Shown here: positions 52,060-61,498 of the stretch, one piece after another
Numbering within the stretch: the stretch's first letter is position 1
Layout: each line of letters begins with the position of its first letter
Assembly: GCA_963727415.1 (NCBI GenBank)
Contig: CAVSGF010000010.1
Span: 248,001 to 312,000 of the forward strand
Length of the DNA stretch: 64,000 bases
Source: DASQPR01 sp963727415
Lineage (GTDB): Bacteria > Actinomycetota > Actinomycetes > Mycobacteriales > Micromonosporaceae
Reading direction: 5' to 3'
Made by a program: the position numbers and the translations under genes
The notes under the pieces: generated by a model
The model's database searches: none
What the model saw: only the letters and a program-made list of their open reading frames with translations
What the model was told of the DNA's origin: nothing

Positions 52060-53684
52060 CTAGTCCAGGGTCTGGACGGCAAGCACGCCGTCGGCGTACT
52101 GCGCCCGGATCACCTTCTTGTCGAACTTGCCGACACTCGTCTTCGGCACCGACTCGATGAACGCCCACCGCTCCGGCAACTGCCAGCGTGCGACCTTCCC
52201 GGACAGGAAGGTCCGCAGTTCGTCCGCGCTCGCCGACGCGTTCTCCTTCAGACACAACCGCGGCCAGCGGGCGCTCGTCCCACTTCGGGTCCGGCACTCC
52301 GACGACCGCGGCTTCCAGCACTGCCGGGTGGGCCATCAGCTGGTTTTCCAGCTCCACCGACGAGATCCATTCGCCGCCGGACTTGATCACGTCCTTGGCA
52401 CGGTCAGTGAGCGTCAGGTAGCCATTGGCCGACAGCGTGCCGACATCGCCGGTACGCAGCCAGCCGTCGCGGAACTTGTCCGGGTCGGAATGTCCTCGCC
52501 GTAGTAACGACTGGTGATCCACGGTCCGCGGACCTCCAGCTCGCCCACCGACTCGCCATCGTTCGGCATCACGTCGCCGGTCGGCCCGACGATGCGGGCG
52601 GCCACCGCCGCCGGGTACCCGGCCCTGGGTGTACCGGTACGTCCAGGCTTCCTCGCCGGTTGCCGCCTCGTGGCGGTCGCGACACCGTGCCGAGCGGCGA
52701 CATCTCGGTCATGCCCCAGGCGTGCACGATCTCCATGCCGCGCTCCGAGAACGCCCGCATCAGCGCCGGCGGGCAGGCCGAGCCACCCACGACCGCCTCC
52801 TTGAGCGAGGAGATGTCGGTCGGGTGCGTCTCGATGTACGCGAGCAGGTCGGTCCAGATGGTCGGGACCGCCCCGGCCAACGTCGGCCGCTCTGCCTCGA
52901 TCATGGCAGCCAGCGGAGCGGCCTGGAGGAACCGGTCCGGCATCAGCAGCGAAGCGCCGGACATCAGCGCCGCGTATGGCAATCCCCATGCCATCGCGTG
53001 GAACATCGGGACGATCGCCAGTTCCTTGATCTGCGGCGAGAGCCCGAAACTCTCGGCCATGCAGACCTCCATCGAGTGCAGCCAGATGGAACGGTGCGAG
53101 TAGGCGACGCCCTTCGGGTTTCCGGTAGTCCCGGATGTGTAGCAAAGTGCCGCCGCGTCCCGTTCGTCGATTTCCGGCCAGTCGTACGAGGTGGGCTTGC
53201 CGGCGAGCAGGTCGTCCCACTGGTGCACCTGCACCTGCGTGGCGGCCTCGAACGGTGCGGCATCCCCGCCGCCGACGATCACCACGTGACGAACCGTCGA
53301 CAGTTGCGGCAACACGCGCGCCAGCAGCGGGATCAGCGTCGAGTCGACGATGATCACCTTGTCTTCGGCATGGTTGGCGATGTAAATCAGCTGCTCCGGG
53401 AAGAGCCGCAGATTGAGCGTATGAAGGACGGCTCCCATACTGGGCACCGCCATGTACGCCACGAGGTGCTCGGCGTTGTTCCACATGAACGTCGCGACCC
53501 GGTCATCGCCGCGTACGCCCAGATCATCGTGGAGTGCGTGCGCGAGTTGCGCGGAGAGCGCGCCCACCTCTTTGTAGGTCATCCGGCGAGCGCCGTCGCC
53601 GGTCCAGGTCACCACCTCGGACTCGCCATGCACGGTCGAACCGTGGTCAAGCAGCCGGGAGACCTGCAAGGGAAGATCCATCAT
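52060..53684 (-). pseudogene. long-chain acyl-CoA synthetase (AMP-binding), frameshifted
   Basis: AMP-binding enzyme: LCYTSGTTGNPKGVAYSHRS (P-loop), HAWGMTEMSPLGT, then in other frames GDVMPNDGESVGELEVRGPW, DGWLRTGDVGTLSANGYL, DRAKDVIKSGGEWISSVELE and the C-terminal SVPKTSVGKFDKKVIR with the catalytic lysine. Four indels (near 52667, 52625, 52491 and 52252) break the last third. Activates fatty acids as CoA esters. ATG at 53684 has GGAG upstream. Confidence 0.82.
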
Positions 53685-53810
53685 GGTGCTCCGCATGATC
53701 GCAACGTTAATGCGGTTGACGCCGTCGGCAAAGACTCCGTTCGGTCCCTGTTACCCGCTGGTCACAATCCGGCCGTAATGTTTGGGGCCTGAGGGAGTAC
53801 GGCAACACGA

Positions 53811-53834
53811 AGCCCGGGCAAAGGCGCCCGGGCT
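53811..53834. terminator. 9-bp GC hairpin after DHA2 transporter gene
   Basis: AGCCCGGGC (53811-53819) pairs with 53826-53834, loop 6 nt, between the transporter end (minus strand) and the synthetase start. Confidence 0.6.
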
Positions 53835-53929
53835 CTCGCGTTTATGCAGGCGGACTGTGTAGGTGGGTCATGAAGGCGGGCCATGTAGGCGGCGCAGGCA
53901 TCACTGATCACGACGCCCGCGATTCCCGG

Positions 53930-55515
53930 TTAGATCATGGTGGCGGCCTGCGACTCCATCTCCGCCGCGGCGGTCTCGTCGTCCTCGTCCTCAAGGTTCC
54001 CCGGAGCCGTGCGAGGGCCGGCCGGCCCGCGCAGTTCCTGGTCCGGCAGGGCGATCGCCAGTATCACCGCCACCGCGGCGACCAGGCCGGCTGTCAGGAA
54101 GATCGGGTGCAGCGCGTCGACGAACACGTGCTCGACCATCTGCCGAGCCGCCTCCGGCAGCCGCTTGATCGACGGCCGGGTCATTGATCGAGATCTGCTG
54201 ACCGCCGCCGACTCGGCCAGCGCCGGCCAGCTTGTTCGACAGCACCGCGCCGAGAGCCGCGACACCGACCGCGCCACCGAGGGAACGGAAGAACGTCGCG
54301 GTGGCGGTGCCGGCACCCATGTCCTTCAGGTCGAGCACGTTCTGGACGGCCAGGATCAGCGGCTGCATCGACAGGCCCAGGCCGACACCGACCACCAGCA
54401 TGTAGATGAACGCCACCCAGAGCGAGGTGTTCACCTGCAGCCCGACGAACAGCACCAGCCCCGCCGACATCAACGCGGTACCCGCAACCGGGAACCACTT
54501 GTACCGGCCGATCCGGCTGATCAGCGCGACCGGAGACGATCGACGTGGCGATCATGCCGGCCATCATCGGCAGCATCAGCAGGCCGACTGCGGTCGGCGT
54601 AGCGCCCTTGACGATCTGCAGGTAGAGCGGCACGAAGATGATCGAACCGAACATCGCGAAGCCCAGGATGAACGTCGCCACGTTGGCGATGCGTGAAGGT
54701 CGCGCTTGCGGAACAGCCGCAGCGGCAGGATCGGCTCGCGGCCCGGCCCTCCTGCCAGAGGAACGCCGCGCGCAAGCACCGCGAAGCCGACGAACAGCCC
54801 GATGATGGCGCTGGAGCCCCACGCGTACTCCGAACCGCCCCAGCACAGCGCCAGCAGCAGGCACACCACGCTGACCACCATCAGCACGGCGCCCAGCTAG
54901 TCGACCTTGTGGTCGCGCCGGATGTGCGGCACGAGCCGGAGCACCTGGTTGCAGACGATCACCGCGAGCGACCGCCAGCGGCACGTTGATGTAGAAGATC
55001 CAGCGCCAGTCATGCTGGGCGAAGTACCCGCCGACGAGCGGGCCGGCGACGCTCGACAGGCCGAACACCGCGCCGAAAATGCCCATGTAGCGGCCGCGCT
55101 CGCGAGGCGAGACGACGTCCGAGATGATCGTGAACGCCAGCGTCATCAGGCCGCCCGCGCCAAGGCCCTGAATCGCCGCGGAAGATGATCAGCTGAGTCA
55201 TGTTCTGCGACGCGCCGGCCAGCAGCGAGCCGAGCATGAACGTGCACGATCGCGAAGAGCAAGACCGGGCGACGGCCGTACAGGTCGGAGATCTTGCCGT
55301 ACAGCGGCGTCGAGGCGGTCGAGGCGAGCAGGTACGCGGTGACCACCCACGAGTAGTGGTTGATGCCGCCGAGCTTGCCCACGATGGTCGGCAGGGCCGT
55401 ACCGACGATGGTCTGGTCAAGAGCGGCCAGCAAGCATGCCGGTCATCAGGCCGCCCATGAGCAGCAGGATCTGTCGGTGACTCAGCTGTGGCCGAGCATG
55501 ATCGACTGTTGTCAT
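53930..55515 (-). pseudogene. DHA2 family MFS drug transporter (EmrB/QacA type), frameshifted
   Basis: ATG overlaps the marR stop. Corrected protein of about 529 residues has 14 helices with DHA2 motifs: LAALDQTIVGTALPTIVGKL (motif D1), YGKISDLYGRRPV (motif A), GLSSVAGPLVGGYF (motif C) and WRWIFYINVPL. At least eight indels and a TAG at 54897-54899, where KVDYLGA is expected, interrupt it. The C-terminal tail is acidic. MarR control of such exporters is common. Confidence 0.8.
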
Positions 55516-55974
55516 CGAGACTCCCTACCGTGACCGGAAGCGCACCCGCGGTCGGCGATCTTGTTGTTCAGGCGGACGAACAGGCTCGCGAATTGCGCGC
55601 GCTCTTCCGGGGTCCAATCGGCGAGCAAGTCGCGCACGGTCGTAAGCCAGACCTCGCGATTGCGCGTAAACGTGGCAGATCCAGCTGTCGGTTGCCTCGA
55701 TCAACGACGCCCGCCGGTCGGTCGAATCGGTGGTACGCGCCACCAAGCCGGCCTCCTCCAACGCGGCCACCTGGCGGCTGACCGTCGACAGGTCCAGGCA
55801 CACGTCGTCGGCGAGCGTGGTCAGCCGCGCCGGTCCCCCACTCGCGATCCGCCCCAGCAACACGTACGCCGCACGATCAAGGTCGAGTCCATCGACTTTG
55901 AGGTCGGCGTACATGCGTTCGACGAGACGGAGAAAAAGTCCGAGTTGGCGGCCGACGACGACATGATCGTCCAT
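55512..55974 (-). pseudogene. MarR family transcriptional regulator, one frameshift
   Basis: Winged-helix segment ARLTTLADDVCLDLSTVSRQ, VAALEEAGLVARTTDSTDRR (about 49-88) is standard MarR. A 2-nt loss near 55662 (CGAGG where CGCGAGG is expected) shifts the last ~50 codons; restoring it yields a ~154-residue protein ending in NNKIADRGCASGH with its TGA overlapping the transporter ATG. It likely represses the linked exporter. Confidence 0.78.
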
Positions 55975-56114
55975 CGTTGCCTTCCCCCATTACTTGCCCC
56001 GCACAAGCATTGCTTCACTTGTGCTCACCAAGCAAGCTAGACCGGTGTAACGTCGGCCACCCCGCATACCCCGTTGGGTCCCGCAGAGCCGATCGCGTAC
56101 ACTTTCGTGACGTT

Positions 56115-56191
56115 GCCGCCTTAGCTCAGTCGGCCAGAGCGACGCACTCGTAATGCGTAGGTCCCGAGTTCGATTCTCGGAGGCGGCTCCA
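56115..56191 (+). tRNA. tRNA-Thr (anticodon CGT)
   Basis: Full cloverleaf: acceptor GCCGCCT/AGGCGGC, D stem GCTC/GAGC, anticodon stem ACGCA/TGCGT with loop CTCGTAA (anticodon CGT, reading ACG), five-base variable loop and T arm CCGAGTTCGATTCTCGG. The CCA end is encoded. Confidence 0.97.
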
Positions 56192-56194
56192 ATG

Positions 56195-56231
56195 TAAGCC
56201 CAGGTCATCGGCCTGGGCTTATCGCTTTTTT
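56195..56231 (+). terminator. rho-independent terminator after tRNA-Thr
   Basis: TAAGCCCAGG (56195-56204) pairs with 56212-56221, loop 7 nt, followed by TCGCTTTTTT. This is the only classical T-tract terminator noticed in the window. Confidence 0.88.
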
Positions 56232-56393
56232 AGATCAGATACACGGCGATCATCGGTCCAGTCCGTATGTAGTCCGCACCGCGCGCTGCTACCGCCTCAT
56301 CCAACCGATGCGCGACCGCATCAGGTCGTCACCGAACAGTCCCGCATACACATCCAAGGTCATCGACGCAGACGCATGCCCCAGCATCCGCTG
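56230..56393 (-). pseudogene. tyrosine integrase C-terminal remnant
   Basis: The minus strand reads QRMLGHASASMTLDVYAGLF then GDDL, the last catalytic box of tyrosine recombinases with the nucleophile Tyr, and after a one-base loss continues DAVAHRLDEAVAARGADYI to a stop at 56230. The rest of the integrase is missing. It sits 3' of tRNA-Thr with its end toward the tRNA, as in elements integrated at a tRNA gene. Confidence 0.72.
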
Positions 56394-56890
56394 CGATGAA
56401 GCAGGCGCCGGCCGTCAGGTCGCCAGCAGGCCGCGACGCGAGCCGGCACGGTTGCACCGCGCGTGCGCGGTGCCTTGATCATGAGAGACGAATTCGGCAG
56501 CGGACGCCTCCGTGTCGCTGTCCTGTCCCCGGGTGACGCTTGACATTCGTGGTCCACCAGATGCTTTACCAAGATCCGCATCATAAATTCGAGTGCTATG
56601 CCGAACTCATGACGACGGACTCCTTCTGGGCAACGCAGAGGGACGCAACGCTCCGGTGGCTGGCGGCGTATCCGCGGCGTTGACGCGCTGGCGGATCGCA
56701 CACCGGCCGACCGAACTCGGTCAGGGATGACCGCCTTGGGCGATGCTGCTCTTTCGCAGATCTGGCACTGTGGCGTGGTGGGATTTGACATTACGGTTCT
56801 CGTGGCCCGATGGGATCGGCCTCTCACCGAACTGTCTGTTAATAGCAGGCTTCTGCCGGAAGAAATGAGCTTCCCGGACGAGGACTGGTC
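56394..56890. other. 497-nt scar without recognisable gene
   Basis: Between the integrase remnant and the truncated VOC gene no conserved product is seen on either strand. Local base composition dips (for example around 56570-56620), unlike the flanks. Probably leftover DNA of an integrated element. Confidence 0.5.
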
Positions 56891-57160
56891 GCCAAGCCGA
56901 ACCGCCTCCGCCTGCGCGACGTCCAGGTCATCGACCGACAGGTCGACGTGCACTTGCTTCGGGACATCACCGTCCGGCCACGTAGGAGGTCGGTAGTCGG
57001 GAACGTGGAAGGCCGCCAGCCACCCGCGATCAGTCCGGACGGCGACGAACTCGCCGGCGTCGATGGCGATCTCTCCACCAAGTAGCTCTGCCCAGAACCG
57101 GGCAAGAGGTGCTGGATCTGCGCAATCGAAAACGATGGAAGCTAGTCGGGCTACAGCCAT
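56891..57160 (-). pseudogene. truncated VOC family protein
   Basis: From ATG 57160 the protein follows a VOC/glyoxalase-like family for 90 residues (ARLASIVFDCADPAPLARFW, then VHVDLSVDDLDVAQAEAVRL), then loses similarity where the second metal-binding half should be. The reading frame runs on without family resemblance. It looks cut by the recombination that left the integrase scar. Confidence 0.65.
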
Positions 57161-57210
57161 CGGCGAATCGTACCGACACATCCCTGCCAGTGCGGTCCGC
57201 ATTTGCCCAG

Positions 57211-57750
57211 CTACGGCGTCCAATCGCGCCGGAGCAGACCGTAGATCACCATATCGGCAAAGCCGTCGCCGTCGTACTCGCGCTCCCGCTGGGTGCCCTC
57301 GTGCGTGAAGCCGCACATCTCCGCGGTGCGCCGCATGGCCGCGTTGCCGGCCAGCGTCTCCAATTCCAGGCGGCGCAGGTTGCGGTTGCGGAAGCCGTAC
57401 CGGCAGAGCAGCCGGACCACCTCGATCCCGTACCCCTGGCCGCGCGCCTCGGGGAGCAGCGTGATGCCGAGGTGGGCGTACCGGTTGAACGCGTTGATCC
57501 CCCACAGCACGCCGCCGCCCAGGAACGTGCCGTCGGCCACGGTCTCGGCCAGCAGCGACACCACGGTCTCGCCGTCGGGCGGCTCGGTGACCTGCTTCTC
57601 CAGCCGGGCCCGGACCTGGCCGACGTGGCGCGGCAGGAACGGCTCGTCGTCGATCATCAGGTGCAGTTCGGGATCGCCGTACAGGCGGAACATATCCGGC
57701 GCGTCATCGGGCGTGGGCGGCCGCAGTCGGACCCGGTCGGTGGCGAACAT
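57211..57750 (-). CDS. GNAT family N-acetyltransferase (RimJ/RimL type)
   Basis: The 179-residue protein has the RimJ/RimL pattern: TDRVRLRPPTPDDAPDMFRL at the start, acetyl-CoA loop LGITLLPEARGQGYGIEVVR (about 93-112), ELETLAGNAAMRRTAEMCGF and a C-terminal MVIYGLLRRDW. Substrate unknown. Its start is 6 nt from a -10 box. Confidence 0.85.
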   Translation of the reverse strand: MFATDRVRLRPPTPDDAPDMFRLYGDPELHLMIDDEPFLPRHVGQVRARLEKQVTEPPDGETVVSLLAETVADGTFLGGGVLWGINAFNRYAHLGITLLPEARGQGYGIEVVRLLCRYGFRNRNLRRLELETLAGNAAMRRTAEMCGFTHEGTQREREYDGDGFADMVIYGLLRRDWTP

Positions 57751-57756
57751 TCCGCG

Positions 57757-57762
57757 ACGCTA
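57757..57762 (-). promoter_or_regulatory. -10 box of GNAT gene, leaderless
   Basis: TAGCGT on the minus strand lies 6 nt before the ATG at 57750. Confidence 0.45.
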
Positions 57763-57846
57763 GCAGCCGCCACGGTGATCATCTACCGGATTAATCCTGG
57801 TCACCCGGACCGCTCGGCGGGGCATCGCGAAGAACCCGGCCGGGAC

Positions 57847-57852
57847 TAGGGT
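57847..57852 (+). promoter_or_regulatory. -10 box of hypothetical gene, leaderless
   Basis: TAGGGT lies 8 nt before the ATG at 57861. Confidence 0.45.
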
Positions 57853-57860
57853 CCTTGGCC

Positions 57861-58943
57861 ATGGTCTCACCGCTTCCCGCGATCATCGATGAGCTGCTGC
57901 CGACCATGCAACGCGGCGATCTGCCCGGATTCCACCGGCTCCTGGGGCAATTGACCACCGAGGCGCGAGGCCGACCCGCAGCCGACCTGACCATGGCCAT
58001 CGAGCGGCTCGCGCCGATCCTCGCCCGCCGGCCGGAAGGCGCCTTCGCCCGGCTGGCACTGGCCGCCGGGGCCTTCGTCGAATGGGGCGGCTCGCCACTC
58101 GCGCTGGCCGAGAACGCCCCCGCCTGCACCCTGATGACTATGGCGCTGCGCATCGCGTTCTCGCAGGAGTGGCCGCGCGTCAGCGGCGGCCGGCCGGAGC
58201 CCGACCTAGACAACCCCCCGGGGATGTCCGACCTCGTCGCGCTGTTCCGGACCGCGACCCGCGATCTCGGCGTCGATGATCGGGTCGCGACGGCGACGGC
58301 TATCTCGTGGTTCGACATGCCGCACTGGGTCGATCTGATGATTACCCTGCTCGCGGACCGTGCGTTTCGGGACGCCGCCGGTCTCCGGAAGGAGATCGCC
58401 GAGGACGCCCAGAAAATTGCCGACACCGTGCCCCGGGCGCACTGGCTGCCTGGCCTCGCTCTCGTCCTCGACGACGAGCCGCTCGTCGCAATGGACCACA
58501 CCACCGGCCGTGGCTACCGGCTAACGATGAGCGGCGTCGGCGACAACTACCAGCTGCACACCCTCCTCGCCGACCGACTCATCGGCGACCCGGCCGGTGG
58601 GCTCCTCGCCGGGGAGCGGCCCTCGCTCTCGTGGGTCGCCGCGGCCACCAATGCGCCACCGCGGATGCCTGTCGAGGACCTCATCCGGCGCCGCTTTCGC
58701 CTCTTTGACGCCACCGGCGCCTACGTCTCCCCCGAAGGTCGGCCCGCTGACATCGCGGTCGTCGACGACGTCCGACTGGTCGTACTCCACCCACCACGCG
58801 GCAACTACATGTGGATGTCCGGACGAACGTACGAGGCTATGGTGCCAAACCTGACACTCGACCGCTTCCTGGAGCCTGATGAGGCGCACGCCTTGCGCCA
58901 ACGCGTGGCCCCGGCCCGAGAGACCGACCAGTTCGGCCGCTAG
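57861..58943 (+). CDS. conserved hypothetical protein
   Basis: The 360-residue protein is helical in its first half (residues 1-210) and mixed in the second, with PRMPVEDLIRRRFRLFDATG and GNYMWMSGRTYEAMVPN. No signal peptide, membrane segment or catalytic motif was recognised. The ATG at 57861 fits the leaderless promoter; a TTG 6 nt upstream is possible. Function unknown. Confidence 0.65.
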   Translation: MVSPLPAIIDELLPTMQRGDLPGFHRLLGQLTTEARGRPAADLTMAIERLAPILARRPEGAFARLALAAGAFVEWGGSPLALAENAPACTLMTMALRIAFSQEWPRVSGGRPEPDLDNPPGMSDLVALFRTATRDLGVDDRVATATAISWFDMPHWVDLMITLLADRAFRDAAGLRKEIAEDAQKIADTVPRAHWLPGLALVLDDEPLVAMDHTTGRGYRLTMSGVGDNYQLHTLLADRLIGDPAGGLLAGERPSLSWVAAATNAPPRMPVEDLIRRRFRLFDATGAYVSPEGRPADIAVVDDVRLVVLHPPRGNYMWMSGRTYEAMVPNLTLDRFLEPDEAHALRQRVAPARETDQFGR

Positions 58944-59115
58944 CCAACGGCCGTGTGCGAGCAACTGTGCAGGTGGGCGGCTGATGCGGCCGGCCTGTGA
59001 AAGCAATGTCAGATGCGGTGGGCAGTATGGAAGAACTCGGCCATCGGCCGCTGTGCGCCAGTTGGTCGCTGCCGGCTTGAAGTCGTACGCCGGACCTGCC
59101 GCGGGAGCGGTTCGT

Positions 59116-59580
59116 TCACCGCGTGTCGGCCAGCCGGCTGGGTGCCCATAGTTGATCGGCATCGCCGGCCGCGATCCGGCCACGGTAAACGGCGATCTTG
59201 TAGTCGATGAGCTTGAGGTTCTCCTGGATCTCCGCGAGCCGGGCGCGCACTTCCGCGCGGTGCGCCTCCATGAGAGCAAGTCGCTCGTGCTCGTTGCCGG
59301 CTCCGGCGGCGACGAGTTCGGCATAGCGCCGGATGGATTTGATCGGCATGCCGGTGGCGCGCAGCTTGGTGCAGACGATGATCCACTTCAGGTCGAGTTC
59401 GTGGTATCGGCGCTGGCCGCCCCCGGTGCGGTCGACGGGCGTGACGACCAGGCCGGCCCGTTCGTAGTAGCGCAAGGTGTGCACGCTCACGCCGGTTCGG
59501 CGGGCGGCCTCGGCGATGCTCAGCCCGACCTGGTCGTCGGACCGGGCCCGCTTGGCTTTCGACTGCTTGACTTCGAGCAC
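59116..59580 (-). CDS. MerR family transcriptional regulator
   Basis: The 154-residue protein has the MerR helix-turn-helix and wing (GLSIAEAARRTGVSVHTLRY, YERAGLV, residues 19-45) and a dimerisation coiled coil (about 88-130, MEAHRAEVRARLAEIQENLK). No cysteine cluster, so a small-molecule sensor is more likely than a metal sensor. Divergent from the MFS gene with 23 nt between starts. The GAGC-AC-GCTC dyad at 59575-59584 may be the operator, overlapping its own start. Confidence 0.82.
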   Translation of the reverse strand: MLEVKQSKAKRARSDDQVGLSIAEAARRTGVSVHTLRYYERAGLVVTPVDRTGGGQRRYHELDLKWIIVCTKLRATGMPIKSIRRYAELVAAGAGNEHERLALMEAHRAEVRARLAEIQENLKLIDYKIAVYRGRIAAGDADQLWAPSRLADTR

Positions 59581-59603
59581 GCTCTAAATTTTGGCGTGGC
59601 GCC

Positions 59604-61091
59604 ATGATCGAACTAACTCAGACGACCCGGTCGGCCGAACTGAGCCGGCATCGCCGATGGCTGGTGCTCGCGCTGTGCTGCACCAGCATGGTGGTAGTGG
59701 TGATGGACGTTTCCATCGTCAATGTGGCGTTGCCGGCGATCGGCCGGGACCTGCACGCCTCGATGTCCGGGCTGCAGTGGACGGTTGACGCGTACACGCT
59801 GGTTCTTGGCAGTTTTCTGGTGATGGCCGGGTCCGCCGCGGACCGGGTCGGCCGGCGGCGGGTCTTCCGGATCGGGCTGGCCGTCTTCGGGCTCGGGTCG
59901 CTGGCATGCAGTCTGGCGCCGGGCATCGGCTGGCTGATCGCGGCGCGGGCGCTGCAGGCTGCCGGCGGCACGATGCTGAACCCGGTGGCGATGGCGATCA
60001 TCGCTACCACCTTCCCGGATCGAGCCGAGCGCGCCCGTGCTATCGGGGTGTTCGGCGGGGTATCCGGCCTCGCGCTCGGGCTTGGCCCGATCCTGGGCGG
60101 TGCCCTGGTCGGCAGCCTGGGCTGGCGCTCGATCTTCTGGGTCAACGTGCCGATCGTCGCCGTCGCGATCGTGGGCACGTCGCTGTTCGTACCGGAGTCC
60201 CGTGCCGCCCGAGCGCGCCGCTTTGACCCGGTCGGCCAGGCCCTGGTGTGCCTGGTCATGTGCAGCGCCGTCTACGCGATCATCGAGGCCGGCCGGTTCG
60301 GCTGGACCTCGCCGCTGATCCTGGCTCTGCTCGCCCTCGCCGGTGCGGGGATACTGGGCATCCTGTACTACGAACCGCGCCGGGCTGACCCGCTGCTGGA
60401 GTTGCGCCTGTTCCGAAGTGTGCCGTTCAGCGCGGCACTGGCGACGGCGCTGTTTTCGCTGTGTGGCTTCGGCGCGTTTCTCTTCCTGACAACCCTCTAT
60501 CTGCAGGGGGTACGGGGCATGTCGGCGCTGCGGGCGGGCCTGTGCCTGCTCCCGGTCGGGGCGCTGATCGTCCTGCTCTCCCCGTTGGCCGGGCGGCTGG
60601 TGGCCAAACGCGGTCCCCGACTGCCTCTGGTGATTTCCGGCACCGCCCTGGCGCTGGCCGGCGCCGCTTCGCTCCGGCTGGGACCAGCCACCCCGCTGTA
60701 CGAGGTACTCGGCGTCTTCCTGCTGTTCGGAGTCGCCCAGGGCACCGTCAACCCGCCGATCAGCAACTCGGCGGTCTCCGGGATGCCAGTCTCGATGGCC
60801 GGTGTCGCGGCCTCGCTGGCCTCCGTCGGCCGGCAGGCGGGCATCACCCTGGGCGTCGCGATCTCCGGAACGATGGTAGGGGCGGCTACCGCCCGTGGCG
60901 GGGCGGCTTTCACCGATGCCGAACACGGCGTGTGGTGGCTGGTGCTCGCGCTCGGCGTCGGCGTCAGCGCCCTGGGGATCCTCAGCACCGGCCGCCAGGC
61001 CCGGGCCACCGCCACGCGCGCGACGGTAGGGATCAAGGCGGGAAACGAACTGGCTGCCATGCCCGCCCGCGACGATGTGCCGGTGAGGTGA
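59604..61091 (+). CDS. MFS transporter, DHA2 family
   Basis: The 495-residue protein has 14 predicted helices with VVVMDVSIVNVALPAIGRDL (motif D1), ADRVGRRRVF (motif A), GLALGLGPILGGALVGSLGW (motif C) and WRSIFWVNVPI. An exporter of drugs or metabolites, likely induced through the divergent MerR regulator. Intact, unlike the DHA2 gene at 54-55.5 kb. Confidence 0.87.
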   Translation: MIELTQTTRSAELSRHRRWLVLALCCTSMVVVVMDVSIVNVALPAIGRDLHASMSGLQWTVDAYTLVLGSFLVMAGSAADRVGRRRVFRIGLAVFGLGSLACSLAPGIGWLIAARALQAAGGTMLNPVAMAIIATTFPDRAERARAIGVFGGVSGLALGLGPILGGALVGSLGWRSIFWVNVPIVAVAIVGTSLFVPESRAARARRFDPVGQALVCLVMCSAVYAIIEAGRFGWTSPLILALLALAGAGILGILYYEPRRADPLLELRLFRSVPFSAALATALFSLCGFGAFLFLTTLYLQGVRGMSALRAGLCLLPVGALIVLLSPLAGRLVAKRGPRLPLVISGTALALAGAASLRLGPATPLYEVLGVFLLFGVAQGTVNPPISNSAVSGMPVSMAGVAASLASVGRQAGITLGVAISGTMVGAATARGGAAFTDAEHGVWWLVLALGVGVSALGILSTGRQARATATRATVGIKAGNELAAMPARDDVPVR

Positions 61092-61206
61092 GCGACTTCG
61101 GTCTTGAGCGGGCCGATAGTGCGCACCACCGTCAAGGCGCATACACGGTCTTCCGCCGCTAGCGACCGTCCACCCTCGACATCGACTTTTTGTCTGTCTT
61201 CTAACG

Positions 61207-61470
61207 GTGAGATTTCTATGTCTAAGCTATGCGCACCAAGACCCGAATTCGTTGCCTTCCAGCGGGAGCGGCCATGGCGCGCGCGAAGTCCGCGCGCACC
61301 GCACCAAGGCCGGAGTTGAGACGGATCGGATTACCGACACCGCGGTACGCACAACGGTGACCGACCATGGCCGCACGGTTGACGAGGTGGTGGAGAAGAA
61401 GACCAAGCACACGGTGCCGAAATCGCGCGAGAAGAAGGGCTTCTTCGAGCGTTTGTTCGAACGCCCGTAA
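61207..61470 (+). CDS. small basic hypothetical protein
   Basis: The C-terminal half (TDHGRTVDEVVEKKTKHTVP, then SREKKGFFERLFERP) is charged with good codon bias; the N-terminal part from a GTG is less convincing and the real start may be internal, or a frameshift may be present near 61290. Family unknown. Confidence 0.35.
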   Translation: MRFLCLSYAHQDPNSLPSSGSGHGAREVRAHRTKAGVETDRITDTAVRTTVTDHGRTVDEVVEKKTKHTVPKSREKKGFFERLFERP

Positions 61471-61498
61471 CGCGGCGATCCCCCTTCGGCCCCCGAGG

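Noticed and set aside
56115..56191. Intact prophage or ICE at tRNA-Thr
   Set aside because: Only an integrase end remains and no phage or conjugation genes follow.
59613..61142. 509-codon minus-strand frame opposite the MFS gene
   Set aside because: It is antisense to a well-supported transporter gene and reads as Arg/Gln/Asp-rich low-complexity sequence typical of GC-rich shadows.
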